Below the pieces are notes generated by a model. It was not told the DNA's origin and searched no databases. It saw only the letters and a list, made by a program, of their open reading frames with translations. Source: Myxococcales bacterium (GTDB lineage Bacteria > Myxococcota_A > Polyangia > Polyangiales > GCA-016699535). Taken from it: DNA of 64,000 nucleotides. The stretch is taken from the NCBI GenBank assembly GCA_016699535.1, contig CP064980.1:2488001-2552000 (forward strand). The letters are read 5' to 3'. The translations under genes and the position numbers were made by a program. Positions 26,721 through 35,093 of the stretch are shown piece after piece (within the stretch, counting starts at the first letter, position 1; every line of letters starts with the position of its first letter).

Positions 26721-27635
26721 TTAGGTCGCATCGCAATACTTGGGGCTACCATCGCCCGGGTCTTTACAAACACGTGTGGAATTGCACTCCACGTCATCTT
26801 CGCATGGATAGGCGCAGCTGTTGTCAGCGCCAGCCACTTTTCTGCAAAAACTTCCAAGGGCTTCTTCACCGTTAACCACGCAAATGCTCTCCATCGTACA
26901 TGGATCCCCCCAAGCGAGTACGGCTTCACACGTAGTGAGAGATTCATTGACACCACAATAGCTATTTGGTTCAGAGTCTTCCGCAGACGAAACGCTAACT
27001 TTATCAACTACTGTTCGAAACGGATTCGAACAATCACCGTTTTCAATTTGCAGGCAATAGTTGCCGTATGCACTGCCGTCGTAATCCATAGGCACACATT
27101 TGTGGTTTGTTTTGCATTCGGAGTCGGCTTGGCAGGCCATGCAGTTTTCGACGGATTCTGTTTCAGTTTGAGTGCAGGTGTTGGTGGCGGGGTTGCAGGA
27201 GTAGACTTTGTCGCCGTCTGTGCAATGTTCGTCGTCTTGGCCAACGAAACATTGGACGCAGGTGCCGGAGCTTACTAAGCACAACGGGGATTGAGGGTCA
27301 GTGCAGTCGTCGTTGGAGTCGCAGGCGATGCAGGTGTTTGTGGTGGTATCGCAAACGCCTTTGTTTTCGATATGCGCGCAGTCGGTATCTTGCGTGCAAC
27401 CAGTGCAGCTTCCTGCATCAGAGCAGAAGCTTGCTTCAGCGGCTAGGCAGTGTTCTGTGCTGCTGAGGCAGGAGACGCATTGTTTGAGGTCAGTGTTGCA
27501 GTAAGGTTGTGGGTCTTCGCAGAACTTTCCGCAGGGGCTATTTTCGGGGTCGCCCTTGCCTGTGATTTCGCAGGCAGTGAGGCTGCCGAGTAGTACGAGT
27601 AGCGTTACGGCTTTTCTTTGGTTCAAAAAACGCAT
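26721..27635 (-). CDS. Cys-rich lipoprotein, module copy 2
   Basis: A 304-residue lipoprotein from the ATG at 27635 (MRFLNQRKAVTLLVLLGSLTAC; lipobox SLTAC). A longer frame to 27773 overlaps the PEGA gene and is rejected. Cys repeats (CVSCLSSTEHCLAAEASFC, CTGCTQDTDCAHIENKGVC, CIACDSNDDCTDPQSPLC) precede the conserved C-terminal domain with CKTNHKCVPMDYDG, LTTCEAVLAW and CAYPCEDDVECNSTRVC. Repeat sequences differ clearly from copies 1a/1b while the C-terminal domain is well kept. The start overlaps the PEGA stop as TAATG. Confidence 0.78.
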   Translation of the reverse strand: MRFLNQRKAVTLLVLLGSLTACEITGKGDPENSPCGKFCEDPQPYCNTDLKQCVSCLSSTEHCLAAEASFCSDAGSCTGCTQDTDCAHIENKGVCDTTTNTCIACDSNDDCTDPQSPLCLVSSGTCVQCFVGQDDEHCTDGDKVYSCNPATNTCTQTETESVENCMACQADSECKTNHKCVPMDYDGSAYGNYCLQIENGDCSNPFRTVVDKVSVSSAEDSEPNSYCGVNESLTTCEAVLAWGDPCTMESICVVNGEEALGSFCRKVAGADNSCAYPCEDDVECNSTRVCKDPGDGSPKYCDAT

Positions 27636-28465
27636 TAGAACTCCCCTTGTAGTTGGATTGCGGCATGTGTTTGGCCATCGCTTTGCAGTTGTACTCGGAT
27701 GGGCTGAAAGATGGCGAAGAAGCCGGCGCCAAGTAGCGAGGCGATCCCGACACCCAATGAGATATAGCCCCACGGGCTTAGTTTGACTTCGTCATCGCAA
27801 AAACCAGTAAGGTCACGACTGCTTCGGCATTCGCCGTTGTTGATGGCGGTGCGTGCGAAGGTGGCTACTCCGAACACACCAACTGCGCCAAGGACTCCAG
27901 CGATGGGCCAGTTCCAGATGGAGGCTTTGTCGGTGGGGACATCGGGGTCGGGTTGTAGCGTGACCTTGAGATGCTGCTCGGGGGCGTCGCTTGTGATGTG
28001 AATCTGGTTTGTGTAGGGCAAGTGGTCTTTAAGGGTGACTGTTAGGGTGTAGGTTCCGGGTTTGATTTGGCCTTGGTATGGGAGGACGCCGACGTCGGTG
28101 CCATCGAGTTTGACAAGAGCGCCTTTGGGGCCGCCGTCGATGATGAGGGTGCGCTCTTCGCCTAGGCTAAGGGTGGCGAGGGTTTTGCGGAAGGCTTTTT
28201 CGGTGGCGCTTTGAAGTGCGCCCTCTTCTTCTGTGGCATCGACGCTGGAGGAATGATGGGCTCCGCCAGGCTCTTCGAAGCTTACGGCGACTTGCAGCAT
28301 TTGTTTTTCTTTTTGCAGCCACAGCGCCACACCGACGATGAGCTCGGCGCCAGTGGCTTTGGCTAAGGGCTCGATGCAGGCTGCGCTTTTGCACGCTTGA
28401 AGGGAGGCATCGGAGAGTGGTTTTTCTTGCAAGTCGCGGATGCGGTAGCCTTCAGAGCGCGCGGT
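27635..28465 (-). repeat. PEGA gene repeat, copy 2
   Basis: Direct repeat of 24866-25705. Its segment at about 28016-28130 is identical or nearly so to 31093-31210 in copy 3, while 27837-27920 matches copy 1 (25065-25148); it is a mosaic of the two. Confidence 0.85.
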
Positions 28466-28519
28466 GGTGGATGTGCTTTGATTATACCTTGTTTTTTGTA
28501 TCGTCACTAAAGTATTCAT
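27635..28519 (-). CDS. PEGA-domain protein lacking its signal peptide, copy 2
   Basis: About 294 residues from the ATG at 28519. After an unrelated 23-residue start (MNTLVTIQKTRY and a Ser/Thr-rich stretch), homology to the other copies begins sharply at RSEGYRIRDLQEKPLSD. The PEGA domain (ALVKLDGTDVGVLPYQGQIK, then PGTYTLTVTLKDHLPY) matches copy 3, and the two hydrophobic C-terminal segments match copy 1. The signal peptide and about 30 following residues seen in the full-length copy at 30725 are missing and the junction abuts the inserted HEPN-like gene. A TTG at 28558 would extend the frame but adds nothing recognisable. The protein may not be exported. Confidence 0.65.
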   Translation of the reverse strand: MNTLVTIQKTRYNQSTSTTARSEGYRIRDLQEKPLSDASLQACKSAACIEPLAKATGAELIVGVALWLQKEKQMLQVAVSFEEPGGAHHSSSVDATEEEGALQSATEKAFRKTLATLSLGEERTLIIDGGPKGALVKLDGTDVGVLPYQGQIKPGTYTLTVTLKDHLPYTNQIHITSDAPEQHLKVTLQPDPDVPTDKASIWNWPIAGVLGAVGVFGVATFARTAINNGECRSSRDLTGFCDDEVKLSPWGYISLGVGIASLLGAGFFAIFQPIRVQLQSDGQTHAAIQLQGEF

Positions 28520-28554
28520 ATTTCGATCCCGAACTCCGTTAGTGACACCATCTA

Positions 28555-29685
28555 TCAATAATCCATATTCGTATGGCGGTCGACCTCGTCTGCGACACGA
28601 TCAATATATTTCGAAAATTCTTCTTTTGTTTTCATGGCTGCGCGGTACTCGTTCATTGCCTCTTGGTCAAAGCGAACATTCAACCCAGACGAAACCCATT
28701 CATGAGCGAACGCGAAATGTCCTTGGGTCAAAAAACGATCAAACTCATCAAAAATTGAAAACACTTCATGGATTTCAGGACCTTCAAAAAGAAATCCTCG
28801 AGCATGCGCCTTTGGGTAACGTGATAAACCAGCTGGGCATGCACCCAGCTCGGGAACATGAAAGGCGATTGCCCTCGACTCTATCCCTATTCCACCGTGT
28901 GTTATTGGGTTCCTCCACACATCCCGAATTCGGATGAGTTGGTCATATAGGCCCTTCGCGTGATCATCGTCCAAATCGAGCAACTGTTTTGCTTTGCCAC
29001 CCCAATGTAACCGCAGGAATCCCTCGACGTCCTCCGGCAATTTCTCCGCAAACGCCACAGCAAGAACAAAAAAATGCTCTGTTTTACTAAAATACGCGTC
29101 AATTGCCGCTGCCGCGCAGGCACTTCCATGTTCGGTTTTTTTATCAAACGGAAACGGAAATCGTGCTTTATCGAGAAAGACCTTGGCTTGCTCCCGTAGG
29201 AAACAGTAACGTGCATCAAAACGACGGTATAAGTTTTGAACGGTAAAGTTCCGGTTTTTTAGCTGCTTCGGGAAAAGATCTTGGGAAAAATATTCTTCGA
29301 CTATTGAACAAAGTCTATTGCAACGGCGCAAGAGGTCTTCTGCCAAGGGCTTTGAACAACCTATCCCAGTACGACAGTCTAACCCAAATTTCCGAAGCTC
29401 AAACGCAAACGGCATATTTCGGAAGCCGAACCAAACCACCCAACGGGTTTTTTCAAAGGGGCCATCCGCTACCAGAGGCAGAAGCTTTGTAAGACCAAAC
29501 AAGAGTAATTCCGGTACGGCCAGAAACCTAAGCGTTGTGGCGCTCCCAAGTTGACCACCGTCAGGTTCAAGTATTTTCCTGATTGATGTCATCTCCGAGT
29601 CAGGCGCATCTTTTGTAGCATCACCCAAAACCCTTTTGGCTTTTTCTTTCGCTTCCTGAAATTTTGGAGAGTCGCAATAGCTCAC
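28555..29685 (-). CDS. HEPN-like protein inserted between module copies
   Basis: A 376-residue soluble protein without signal peptide, unlike all neighbours. Near residues 258-263 it reads IRDVWRNPITHGG, giving Arg-x4-His in a helical, basic context, the signature of HEPN ribonuclease domains. The N-terminal part has a long hydrophobic-aromatic region (LLLFGLTKLLPLVAD, TRWVVWFGFRN) and AAAAIDAYFSKTEHFFVLAVAFAE, another HEPN-like helix. HEPN proteins are often toxins or antiphage effectors. The start is taken at GTG 29685. It follows the truncated lipoprotein remnant at 29700-29804 and ends at the truncated start of PEGA copy 2. The HEPN call rests on one motif and helical character. Confidence 0.55.
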   Translation of the reverse strand: MSYCDSPKFQEAKEKAKRVLGDATKDAPDSEMTSIRKILEPDGGQLGSATTLRFLAVPELLLFGLTKLLPLVADGPFEKTRWVVWFGFRNMPFAFELRKFGLDCRTGIGCSKPLAEDLLRRCNRLCSIVEEYFSQDLFPKQLKNRNFTVQNLYRRFDARYCFLREQAKVFLDKARFPFPFDKKTEHGSACAAAAIDAYFSKTEHFFVLAVAFAEKLPEDVEGFLRLHWGGKAKQLLDLDDDHAKGLYDQLIRIRDVWRNPITHGGIGIESRAIAFHVPELGACPAGLSRYPKAHARGFLFEGPEIHEVFSIFDEFDRFLTQGHFAFAHEWVSSGLNVRFDQEAMNEYRAAMKTKEEFSKYIDRVADEVDRHTNMDY

Positions 29686-29699
29686 TATTACAGGTTACC

Positions 29700-29804
29700 T
29701 CAGGAAGGTACGTCCGCACAGAGTGCAGGTCGTGCGTTGCCGCAGTTGCTGTCGGTGCAGCTCAAGAGCGTGAAACAAATGAGAACGGTAAGGAATGAAC
29801 GCAT
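29700..29804 (-). pseudogene. Remnant of a Cys-rich lipoprotein gene
   Basis: A 34-codon frame (ATG at 29804, stop at 29700) encoding a lipoprotein signal with lipobox LLSC followed by CTDSNCGNARPALCADVPS. The start resembles the 23073-23954 gene (MRYFLVVTSLILLSCTS). It lies directly after Cys-rich copy 3 and just before the inserted HEPN-like gene. It is best read as the 5' end of a second Cys-rich gene of module 3, cut off when the cargo came in. Confidence 0.6.
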
Positions 29805-29811
29805 GAAAATA

Positions 29812-30711
29812 TCAGTTAGGTGGGGCTGCATCACAGTAGTCAGGGTTGCTGCCTCCGGCGTCGAAGCAAATGCGTGAGGGGTTGCATTCTAAGTAGTCAT
29901 TGCACGGATAGGTACAACTATTGGCTGAGCTGGCAACGGTTCGACATAGGCTTCCCAAAGCCTCCTCTCCGTTAAAAAGGCATTTGCTGTCTACTGAGCA
30001 GGGTTGTCCCCAAGCGAGGACGGCCTCGCAGGTGGTAAGGTTTTCAACGATGCCGCAAAAAACTTCCGGCTCGGAATCCCCAGGGGAAGAGACGCTCACT
30101 TTGTTGAGCGATGATCGGAATGGTTCAACACAATCTGCGTTGTTTATTTTTAAACAATAGTTCCCATGAAAGCTTGTGTCGTAATCCATGGGGACACATT
30201 TGTGGTTGGCGATGCATTCAGAATCGGCGACGCAGCTTTGGCAGTTGGTTTTGGAAGCTTTTTCGACGGTGGTCGAGCACACGACGCCGTCTGGTTCGCA
30301 GATGTAATCACCGCAGGCTTCTTCTTTGCCGGCAGTGCAGACTTCGCACGTTCCGCTGACGCAGATGGAAAGGCCGCTGACTGAATCGCAATCGGCATCT
30401 TCGGTGCAGGCCACGCATGCCCCGGCTGTGGTGTCGCAGTGCGCTAAGGCGGAGCTGGTGCATTCACTGCTATCAAGGCATTCAGGGCCGCATTGCCCTT
30501 CTCTGCATGTGGGGCCATCGGCATGGCCTTCGCAGTGGGTGTTTTCTAGGCAGGTGACGCATTTGCCGGGCTCGGTGTCACAGTAAGGTGTGGGGGCGTT
30601 GCAACTGGTATCAAGGGCGCATTCGACGCCGAATTTTTCGCAGCTGTAAACAGTCACGGCGCTAAGAAGTAGTGCAAAAGAGACAAGGAATATTTTTAAC
30701 GTGAAGTTCAT
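29812..30711 (-). CDS. Cys-rich lipoprotein, module copy 3
   Basis: A 299-residue protein from the ATG at 30711 (MNFTLKIFLVSFALLLSAVTVYSC). The frame to 30879 overlaps the PEGA gene and is rejected. The Cys repeats are the most diverged of the set (CVTCLENTHCEGHADGPTC, CLDSSECTSSALAHC, CVACTEDADCDSVSGLSIC), while the C-terminal domain keeps CIANHKCVPMDYD, LTTCEAVLAW and CTYPCNDYLECNPSRIC. It follows the full-length PEGA gene by 13 nt, with no overlap, unlike copies 1 and 2. Confidence 0.78.
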   Translation of the reverse strand: MNFTLKIFLVSFALLLSAVTVYSCEKFGVECALDTSCNAPTPYCDTEPGKCVTCLENTHCEGHADGPTCREGQCGPECLDSSECTSSALAHCDTTAGACVACTEDADCDSVSGLSICVSGTCEVCTAGKEEACGDYICEPDGVVCSTTVEKASKTNCQSCVADSECIANHKCVPMDYDTSFHGNYCLKINNADCVEPFRSSLNKVSVSSPGDSEPEVFCGIVENLTTCEAVLAWGQPCSVDSKCLFNGEEALGSLCRTVASSANSCTYPCNDYLECNPSRICFDAGGSNPDYCDAAPPN

Positions 30712-30724
30712 GTTTCTTTTTCTC

Positions 30725-31732
30725 CTAAAACGCTTGGTTCCATTGCAGCCCGGCTTGGGTTGGGCCGAGGTTGAGGTTGAAGGCTTGAGTTTGTTTGCGG
30801 GTTTCGTTTGGTTTTGTATCGTCTGCGCCGAGCAGATACCAAAGCAGAGCTCCGATGATGGCGCCAGCGCCCACGGCAACAGCGCTGCCCATTAAGATAC
30901 GATTGGGTCTTTCACCGCCGATGCAGGATCCAGAAGCATTTTTGGCTTGGCAGTCTTCGGCGAGTAGGCCGATGATGCCTCCAGTGAGTACAAGCGCGCC
31001 TGCTCCACCGACTATCAGTGGTCCCACAACGGGACGATCGGAACTCCATTCTTTTTCAAGTTTAACTTTGATGTGATGCTGGGGGGCGTCGCTTGTGATG
31101 TGAATCTGGTTTGTGTAGGGCAAGTGGTCTTTAAGGGTGACTGTTAGGGTGTAGGTTCCGGGTTTGATTTGGCCTTGGTATGGGAGGACGCCGACGTCGG
31201 TGCCATCGAGTTTGACAAGAGCGCCTTTGGGGCCGCCGCCGATGATGAGGGTGCGTTCTTGTCCGAGGCTAAGCGTGGCGAGGGTTTTGCGAAAGGCTTT
31301 TTCGGTGGCCGCTTCAAGGGCGCCCTGCTCTTCGTTGGCCTCGGTGCTGCTGGAGTGATGGCCTCTGCCAGGCTCTTCAAGACTTACGGCAACTTGCAGC
31401 ATTTGTTTTTCTTTTTGTTGCCACAGCGCCACGCCGACGATGAGTTCGGCGCCAGTGGCTTTGGCTAAGGGCTCGATGCAGGCTGCGCTTTTGCACGCTT
31501 GAAGGGAGGCATCGGAGAGTGGTTTTTCTTGCAAGTCGCGGATGCGGTAGCCTTCAGAGCGCAATAGGCTTTTGATTTTGGCGCGCACGGTGGCTTGGAC
31601 GCCTTGGGGGAGCTCTTCGGTGGGGCTTCCGCCGGGCAGTAAGAGCGTGGCGTTTTTGTGTTGGGCTTGGGCGCTTAGGGAGGCCAAGCTTATGAGTAAA
31701 AGGGATGCAGCGAAAGTAAGTTTATGATTCAT
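30725..31732 (-). CDS. PEGA-domain exported protein, full-length copy 3
   Basis: A 335-residue protein and the only complete PEGA copy of the array. The signal peptide (MNHKLTFAASLLLISLASLS, cleavage after AQA) is followed by a spacer rich in Leu/Pro/Glu, then VRAKIKSLLRSEGYRIRDLQ, ACKSAACIEPLAKATGAELI and the PEGA domain (ALVKLDGTDVGVLPYQGQIK, HLPYTNQIHITSDAP). The C-terminal part differs from copies 1 and 2, with its own hydrophobic segments (VGPLIVGGAGALVLTGGIIG and AVAVGAGAIIGALLWYLLG). PEGA domains bind cell-surface or peptidoglycan-associated partners. It is probably anchored in the inner membrane with its sensing part in the periplasm. It starts 4 nt after the 576-residue PEGA gene. 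Confidence 0.75.
   Translation of the reverse strand: MNHKLTFAASLLLISLASLSAQAQHKNATLLLPGGSPTEELPQGVQATVRAKIKSLLRSEGYRIRDLQEKPLSDASLQACKSAACIEPLAKATGAELIVGVALWQQKEKQMLQVAVSLEEPGRGHHSSSTEANEEQGALEAATEKAFRKTLATLSLGQERTLIIGGGPKGALVKLDGTDVGVLPYQGQIKPGTYTLTVTLKDHLPYTNQIHITSDAPQHHIKVKLEKEWSSDRPVVGPLIVGGAGALVLTGGIIGLLAEDCQAKNASGSCIGGERPNRILMGSAVAVGAGAIIGALLWYLLGADDTKPNETRKQTQAFNLNLGPTQAGLQWNQAF
31040..31565 (-). repeat. PEGA gene repeat, copy 3 (5' half only)
   Basis: The region encoding the N-terminal and PEGA domains is a direct repeat of the other two PEGA genes. Sequence downstream of about 31040 (the C-terminal membrane part) is unrelated to them. Confidence 0.8.
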
Positions 31733-31736
31733 CGGT

Positions 31737-33467
31737 TCACCAGTTGACGGTCCATTGGATGCGGGCTTGGGTGCTATCGGCGCTCAGCTTTAGGTCTTGG
31801 GTTTTATTGTCAGTCAGGCTGCGCAAAAGGTATATCACAGGAATGCTGAGCAGGGGCAGCGCGTGCATGGCGAGCGTGCTGCCAAGGGCGAGCATGTCGT
31901 TGCGGCCGGCGCAAACCTTTTGCTCGCAGCTGCCGGCGAAAAGCGCGATGGCGCTGCCAGCTCCTGCAAGGGCAACGCCGGCGCCACCGGCAAGCCAAGC
32001 GAGCGTGGGCACGCCCCGTGCATCTGGCAGCCAAAAAGGCAGCGCGGCGGTGATAAGGCTTGCGCCCACAGCGCTGCTGAGCATGGGAAAGAGCATGGCG
32101 TCGTTGGCAGCTTGTTGACGATCCAAGTAGTCGGGGTCAGTGGACTCGGCGGCGCGCACGAGTTTGGCCTTGGCAAAGACGTTGGGAAGGAGCGCGGCGC
32201 CGGTGATGCTTGCGGCGATGCCGGTGAGGCCCAGCGCGAAACCAACAATGCCGGGGCCTGAGCCCTGCGTTGATGTGTCTTCTGAGCCTGGTGGGCCGAG
32301 CGTTTCGGGTTTGAACTCGCCTGAGCTGTTCCAGGGCTCGATGGTGCTAGCCGTCGCGGTGCTGAGATCAAGCGATTGTTCCCGAATCAAGGTTTCGGCT
32401 ATTTTGCTTGCTTGAGGAAGCAGTTCGTAGGCTTGGTTGCTTTGAGGAATAAAAACAACGGAGGCTAAGACTTCGGCATCGTCGCTGCGAATACGATCGG
32501 CGCGAAGGCGTTGCGAGTCAACCGGTGTGATCAGCCAAACTTCGTTTGCGCTGAGTACTTCGGCGACGAGGTGTGCATGGCTGAGTCGTTCGTTTTGCTC
32601 ACGCTCTACGTTGTCATAGCTTAGGTGCAAGTCCGGATCGGTGCGCACGATTTCATCGAAGCGAGTGTCGATGTGGAGCTCTGTAGCTTGGGCTCCAACC
32701 ACGATGCGGTGCACGCGGACGGTTTTGCGCATGGGGCATTCGACCTTGATGCGATATTCGCGCGGGATGAGCGGATAGTCTTTCAGAGGAGTTTGCCCTA
32801 CCCGATTGCCGCTGATCCAGATGGGGCACTGGTTGGCATCGGCCGTGATGCTGAGGCTGCCTTTGGGAGCAGCAGCAATTTCAGCGTCGACCGAGGAGAC
32901 CATGTCGATGACTTCGGGGGGATGATCGTAGCTATCGGGCGAGATATGGGGCACGAGTTGTCGACAACGTCTGGCAGCATCAAGGGCTTCGCGGTCATGG
33001 CCCTCTTCGATGTCGGAGCGCACCAGATAAAGGCAAGCATTGAGCAAAGCGCGCGCGCTACTCTCATCGGAGCTGACGGATTCAAGGACGCGCTGGGCTT
33101 GTTTAAGTAGATGCTCGACGGTTTGCCGGGCGCGGCCGTAGTTGCCATCAACAACCTGCGATAAGGCTTTTTCAGTATCACGCTTGAGCTCTTTAAGATC
33201 AGCTTCCTGAATGGGATTGGATTCACTCGATGCGCGCGCTTCGAACAAAGTACGGGCGCCATCAAGGCTCATCGCGGGCTGACGAAGCTCAAGCAGTGCT
33301 TGCGCTAAAGCTTCAGCGGCTGCATGCGAACGCCCTTCTGGACCGCCGGGCAATGAGCGCATTACGAGCCATTTGTTTTGATCCTGGGCAACGGTTGACG
33401 AAGTGCAGAACAAATAAAATAGCCCCATGGCGAGGAAATGCTTTGAAGTTTTGGTCAGTTTGTTCAT
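31737..33467 (-). CDS. Large PEGA-domain exported membrane protein
   Basis: A 576-residue protein. Its signal peptide (MNKLTKTSKHFLAMGLFYLF, cleavage near TVAQ) precedes a helical region (VDGNYGRARQTVEHLLKQAQ, REALDAARRCRQLVP), and then a PEGA-like domain: GSLSITADANQCPIWISGN, RVGQTPLKDYPLIPREYRI. After a linker rich in Ser/Thr/Pro, the C-terminus holds several hydrophobic stretches (GIVGFALGLTGIAASITGAA, LSSAVGASLITAALPFWL, LAWLAGGAGVALAGAGSAIALFAG). It is not part of the amplified repeat but is the gene immediately upstream, so may be the ancestral partner. Not assigned beyond PEGA. Confidence 0.7.
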   Translation of the reverse strand: MNKLTKTSKHFLAMGLFYLFCTSSTVAQDQNKWLVMRSLPGGPEGRSHAAAEALAQALLELRQPAMSLDGARTLFEARASSESNPIQEADLKELKRDTEKALSQVVDGNYGRARQTVEHLLKQAQRVLESVSSDESSARALLNACLYLVRSDIEEGHDREALDAARRCRQLVPHISPDSYDHPPEVIDMVSSVDAEIAAAPKGSLSITADANQCPIWISGNRVGQTPLKDYPLIPREYRIKVECPMRKTVRVHRIVVGAQATELHIDTRFDEIVRTDPDLHLSYDNVEREQNERLSHAHLVAEVLSANEVWLITPVDSQRLRADRIRSDDAEVLASVVFIPQSNQAYELLPQASKIAETLIREQSLDLSTATASTIEPWNSSGEFKPETLGPPGSEDTSTQGSGPGIVGFALGLTGIAASITGAALLPNVFAKAKLVRAAESTDPDYLDRQQAANDAMLFPMLSSAVGASLITAALPFWLPDARGVPTLAWLAGGAGVALAGAGSAIALFAGSCEQKVCAGRNDMLALGSTLAMHALPLLSIPVIYLLRSLTDNKTQDLKLSADSTQARIQWTVNW

Positions 33468-33472
33468 TTCAA

Positions 33473-35093
33473 TTATTGATGGATTTGAAAAGCAAAAGGG
33501 GTGAAGTCTATGTCATCCGTCGATCCAATTGTTAAGTCGCTACTAATGGTTACTTTGCCTTTGTGAAACCCCAGCGCATTTACGTTTTTTGAAGTAGGAA
33601 CTGTTGCGACTCTGATCAAAATCGAGGTTTCGGTACTGGGTACGGTTTGAGTCCAACGAACTCTGCCGTCATTGACGCCCAGTCGAGATACAAAACCAAC
33701 CCAGTCGTCGGTAGCAGGGCTATGCCATGTGGCTGGCTCAAAACCAAAACTTTGTTTGAAGGCTCCGGTCACATAAACATTGCCCTTGCCGTCGACTGAA
33801 ATGTCTTGTCCGGAGGAAATCCCACCATGCGAGAAGCGTTCCCATATTTTTGCTCCAGTCCCAGTATCGATAGTAAATAGATATGCTCGGTCTGAGCGCG
33901 CGCCGGTAACCACGAGTTTTTCATTTGTGCTATCAAGTGCCGCTTTCCACATCGTCGGTATTTAAGGAGTCTGTGTATACCCATTCGCTATCTCCGGTCT
34001 GAGCATTTAGCGCGAGTACGGTGGCGCTTGGTTCTTTGACGGTCTCGCCGACACCAAAGTTTGCGTTGTTGTCAGAAAAACCGATGGCATAAACGCGGTT
34101 TTCATCACTCACGATGTCCTGTAGGTTATCGAATGGTAAGGCTCTGGCCCAAAGTGGTGTGGCATTATTGTCCAACCCCATTACAAAGATTGGTCCATTG
34201 CTCGAGTCGAGACCTATGTCGGTTGAGACATCCCAAGTTTCAGAAAATGATCCAGCAAGATAAATATTGCCTTGCCCATCCTCACTGATGGCTACTGCGC
34301 GCGTATAGACACTGTTGCCAATAGCCCAGGCTTGGTTTACTTCTGCTGTTGATACGTTGAATTGAACAAGGAATGCGTTTGTTGCAAAGTCGTTGGCTCC
34401 AGAAGCTGGGCTGCTGAGTGTTTGACCAGCAAAGTTGACGTCTTCACCCTTGAACCCTCCAGTTATCCACAGATTTCCGTCGCCATCTACAACCGTGTCG
34501 GATGGGGTGATTGAAAAAGTTGTATCGTAAATTTCCTTGATCCAATCCAACGAATGATCGGTTTTAAATTTGTATAACACAACGCCGTCTATTGAGTCGG
34601 TTTTTCCCATCCATTGGATCAACGTGTTGCCATCGGGATCTTCGTGAATTGTCCCCAACAACAAGGTTTGCGAAAGGGGTTGAGTAGTATTTTGTCCAGC
34701 TATATCGAGTTCTGAAAAACTGAGGTTAGCGCAACGTGATTCTTGTCCATTTACAGTGCAATATTGTTCTTCTCCACAGCTTGTATCGCAGCCTCCACAA
34801 CTTTGTTGACTGAGCAAATCACTTTCGCATCCGTTTGAGAGCCCGTCCTGAAGGTCCCCATCGCAATCGTCGAAACCCTCAGCGCATGTATAACTGCAGA
34901 TATAATTGGCATTGCATTCGACATCGCCATGCACACGAAGGGGACATTGTTCCGTGTTTTGACATTCTAGACTGTCCAGGGAGACGCAACGTGAATCGAT
35001 TTGGGCTGTACCTTCGGCACAGTCCGGGTCGCTATTGCATTGGGGTAAACTCGACAAGGTCAATGCAAGTATTAAAAGACTTATTCTTTTCAT
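33473..35093 (-). CDS. Beta-propeller-like lipoprotein, frameshifted
   Basis: About 540 residues after correcting one shift near 33950: the first frame ends in NTDDVESGT and the next continues WKAALDSTNEKLVVTGARS. The lipoprotein signal is MKRISLLILALTLSSLPQC. A Cys-rich segment (CPLRVHGDVECNANYICSY, then DCDGDLQDGLSNGCESDL, typical of myxobacterial surface proteins) leads to repeats of propeller type: DGDGNLWITGGFKGEDV, EDGQGNIYLAGSFSETW, DGKGNVYVTGAFKQSF. Similar repeats are found in the SBBP class. It overlaps the next upstream gene by 4 nt (ATGA). It is part of the same operon-like array; the ligand is unknown. Confidence 0.7.

Noticed and set aside
32296..33110. Plus-strand frames opposite the 576-residue PEGA protein
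   Set aside because: Antisense shadows. The minus-strand gene has signal peptide, PEGA pattern and membrane segments.
23073..33467. CRISPR or VNTR-type repeat array
   Set aside because: The repeats are gene-sized and coding, with no short spaced repeats.
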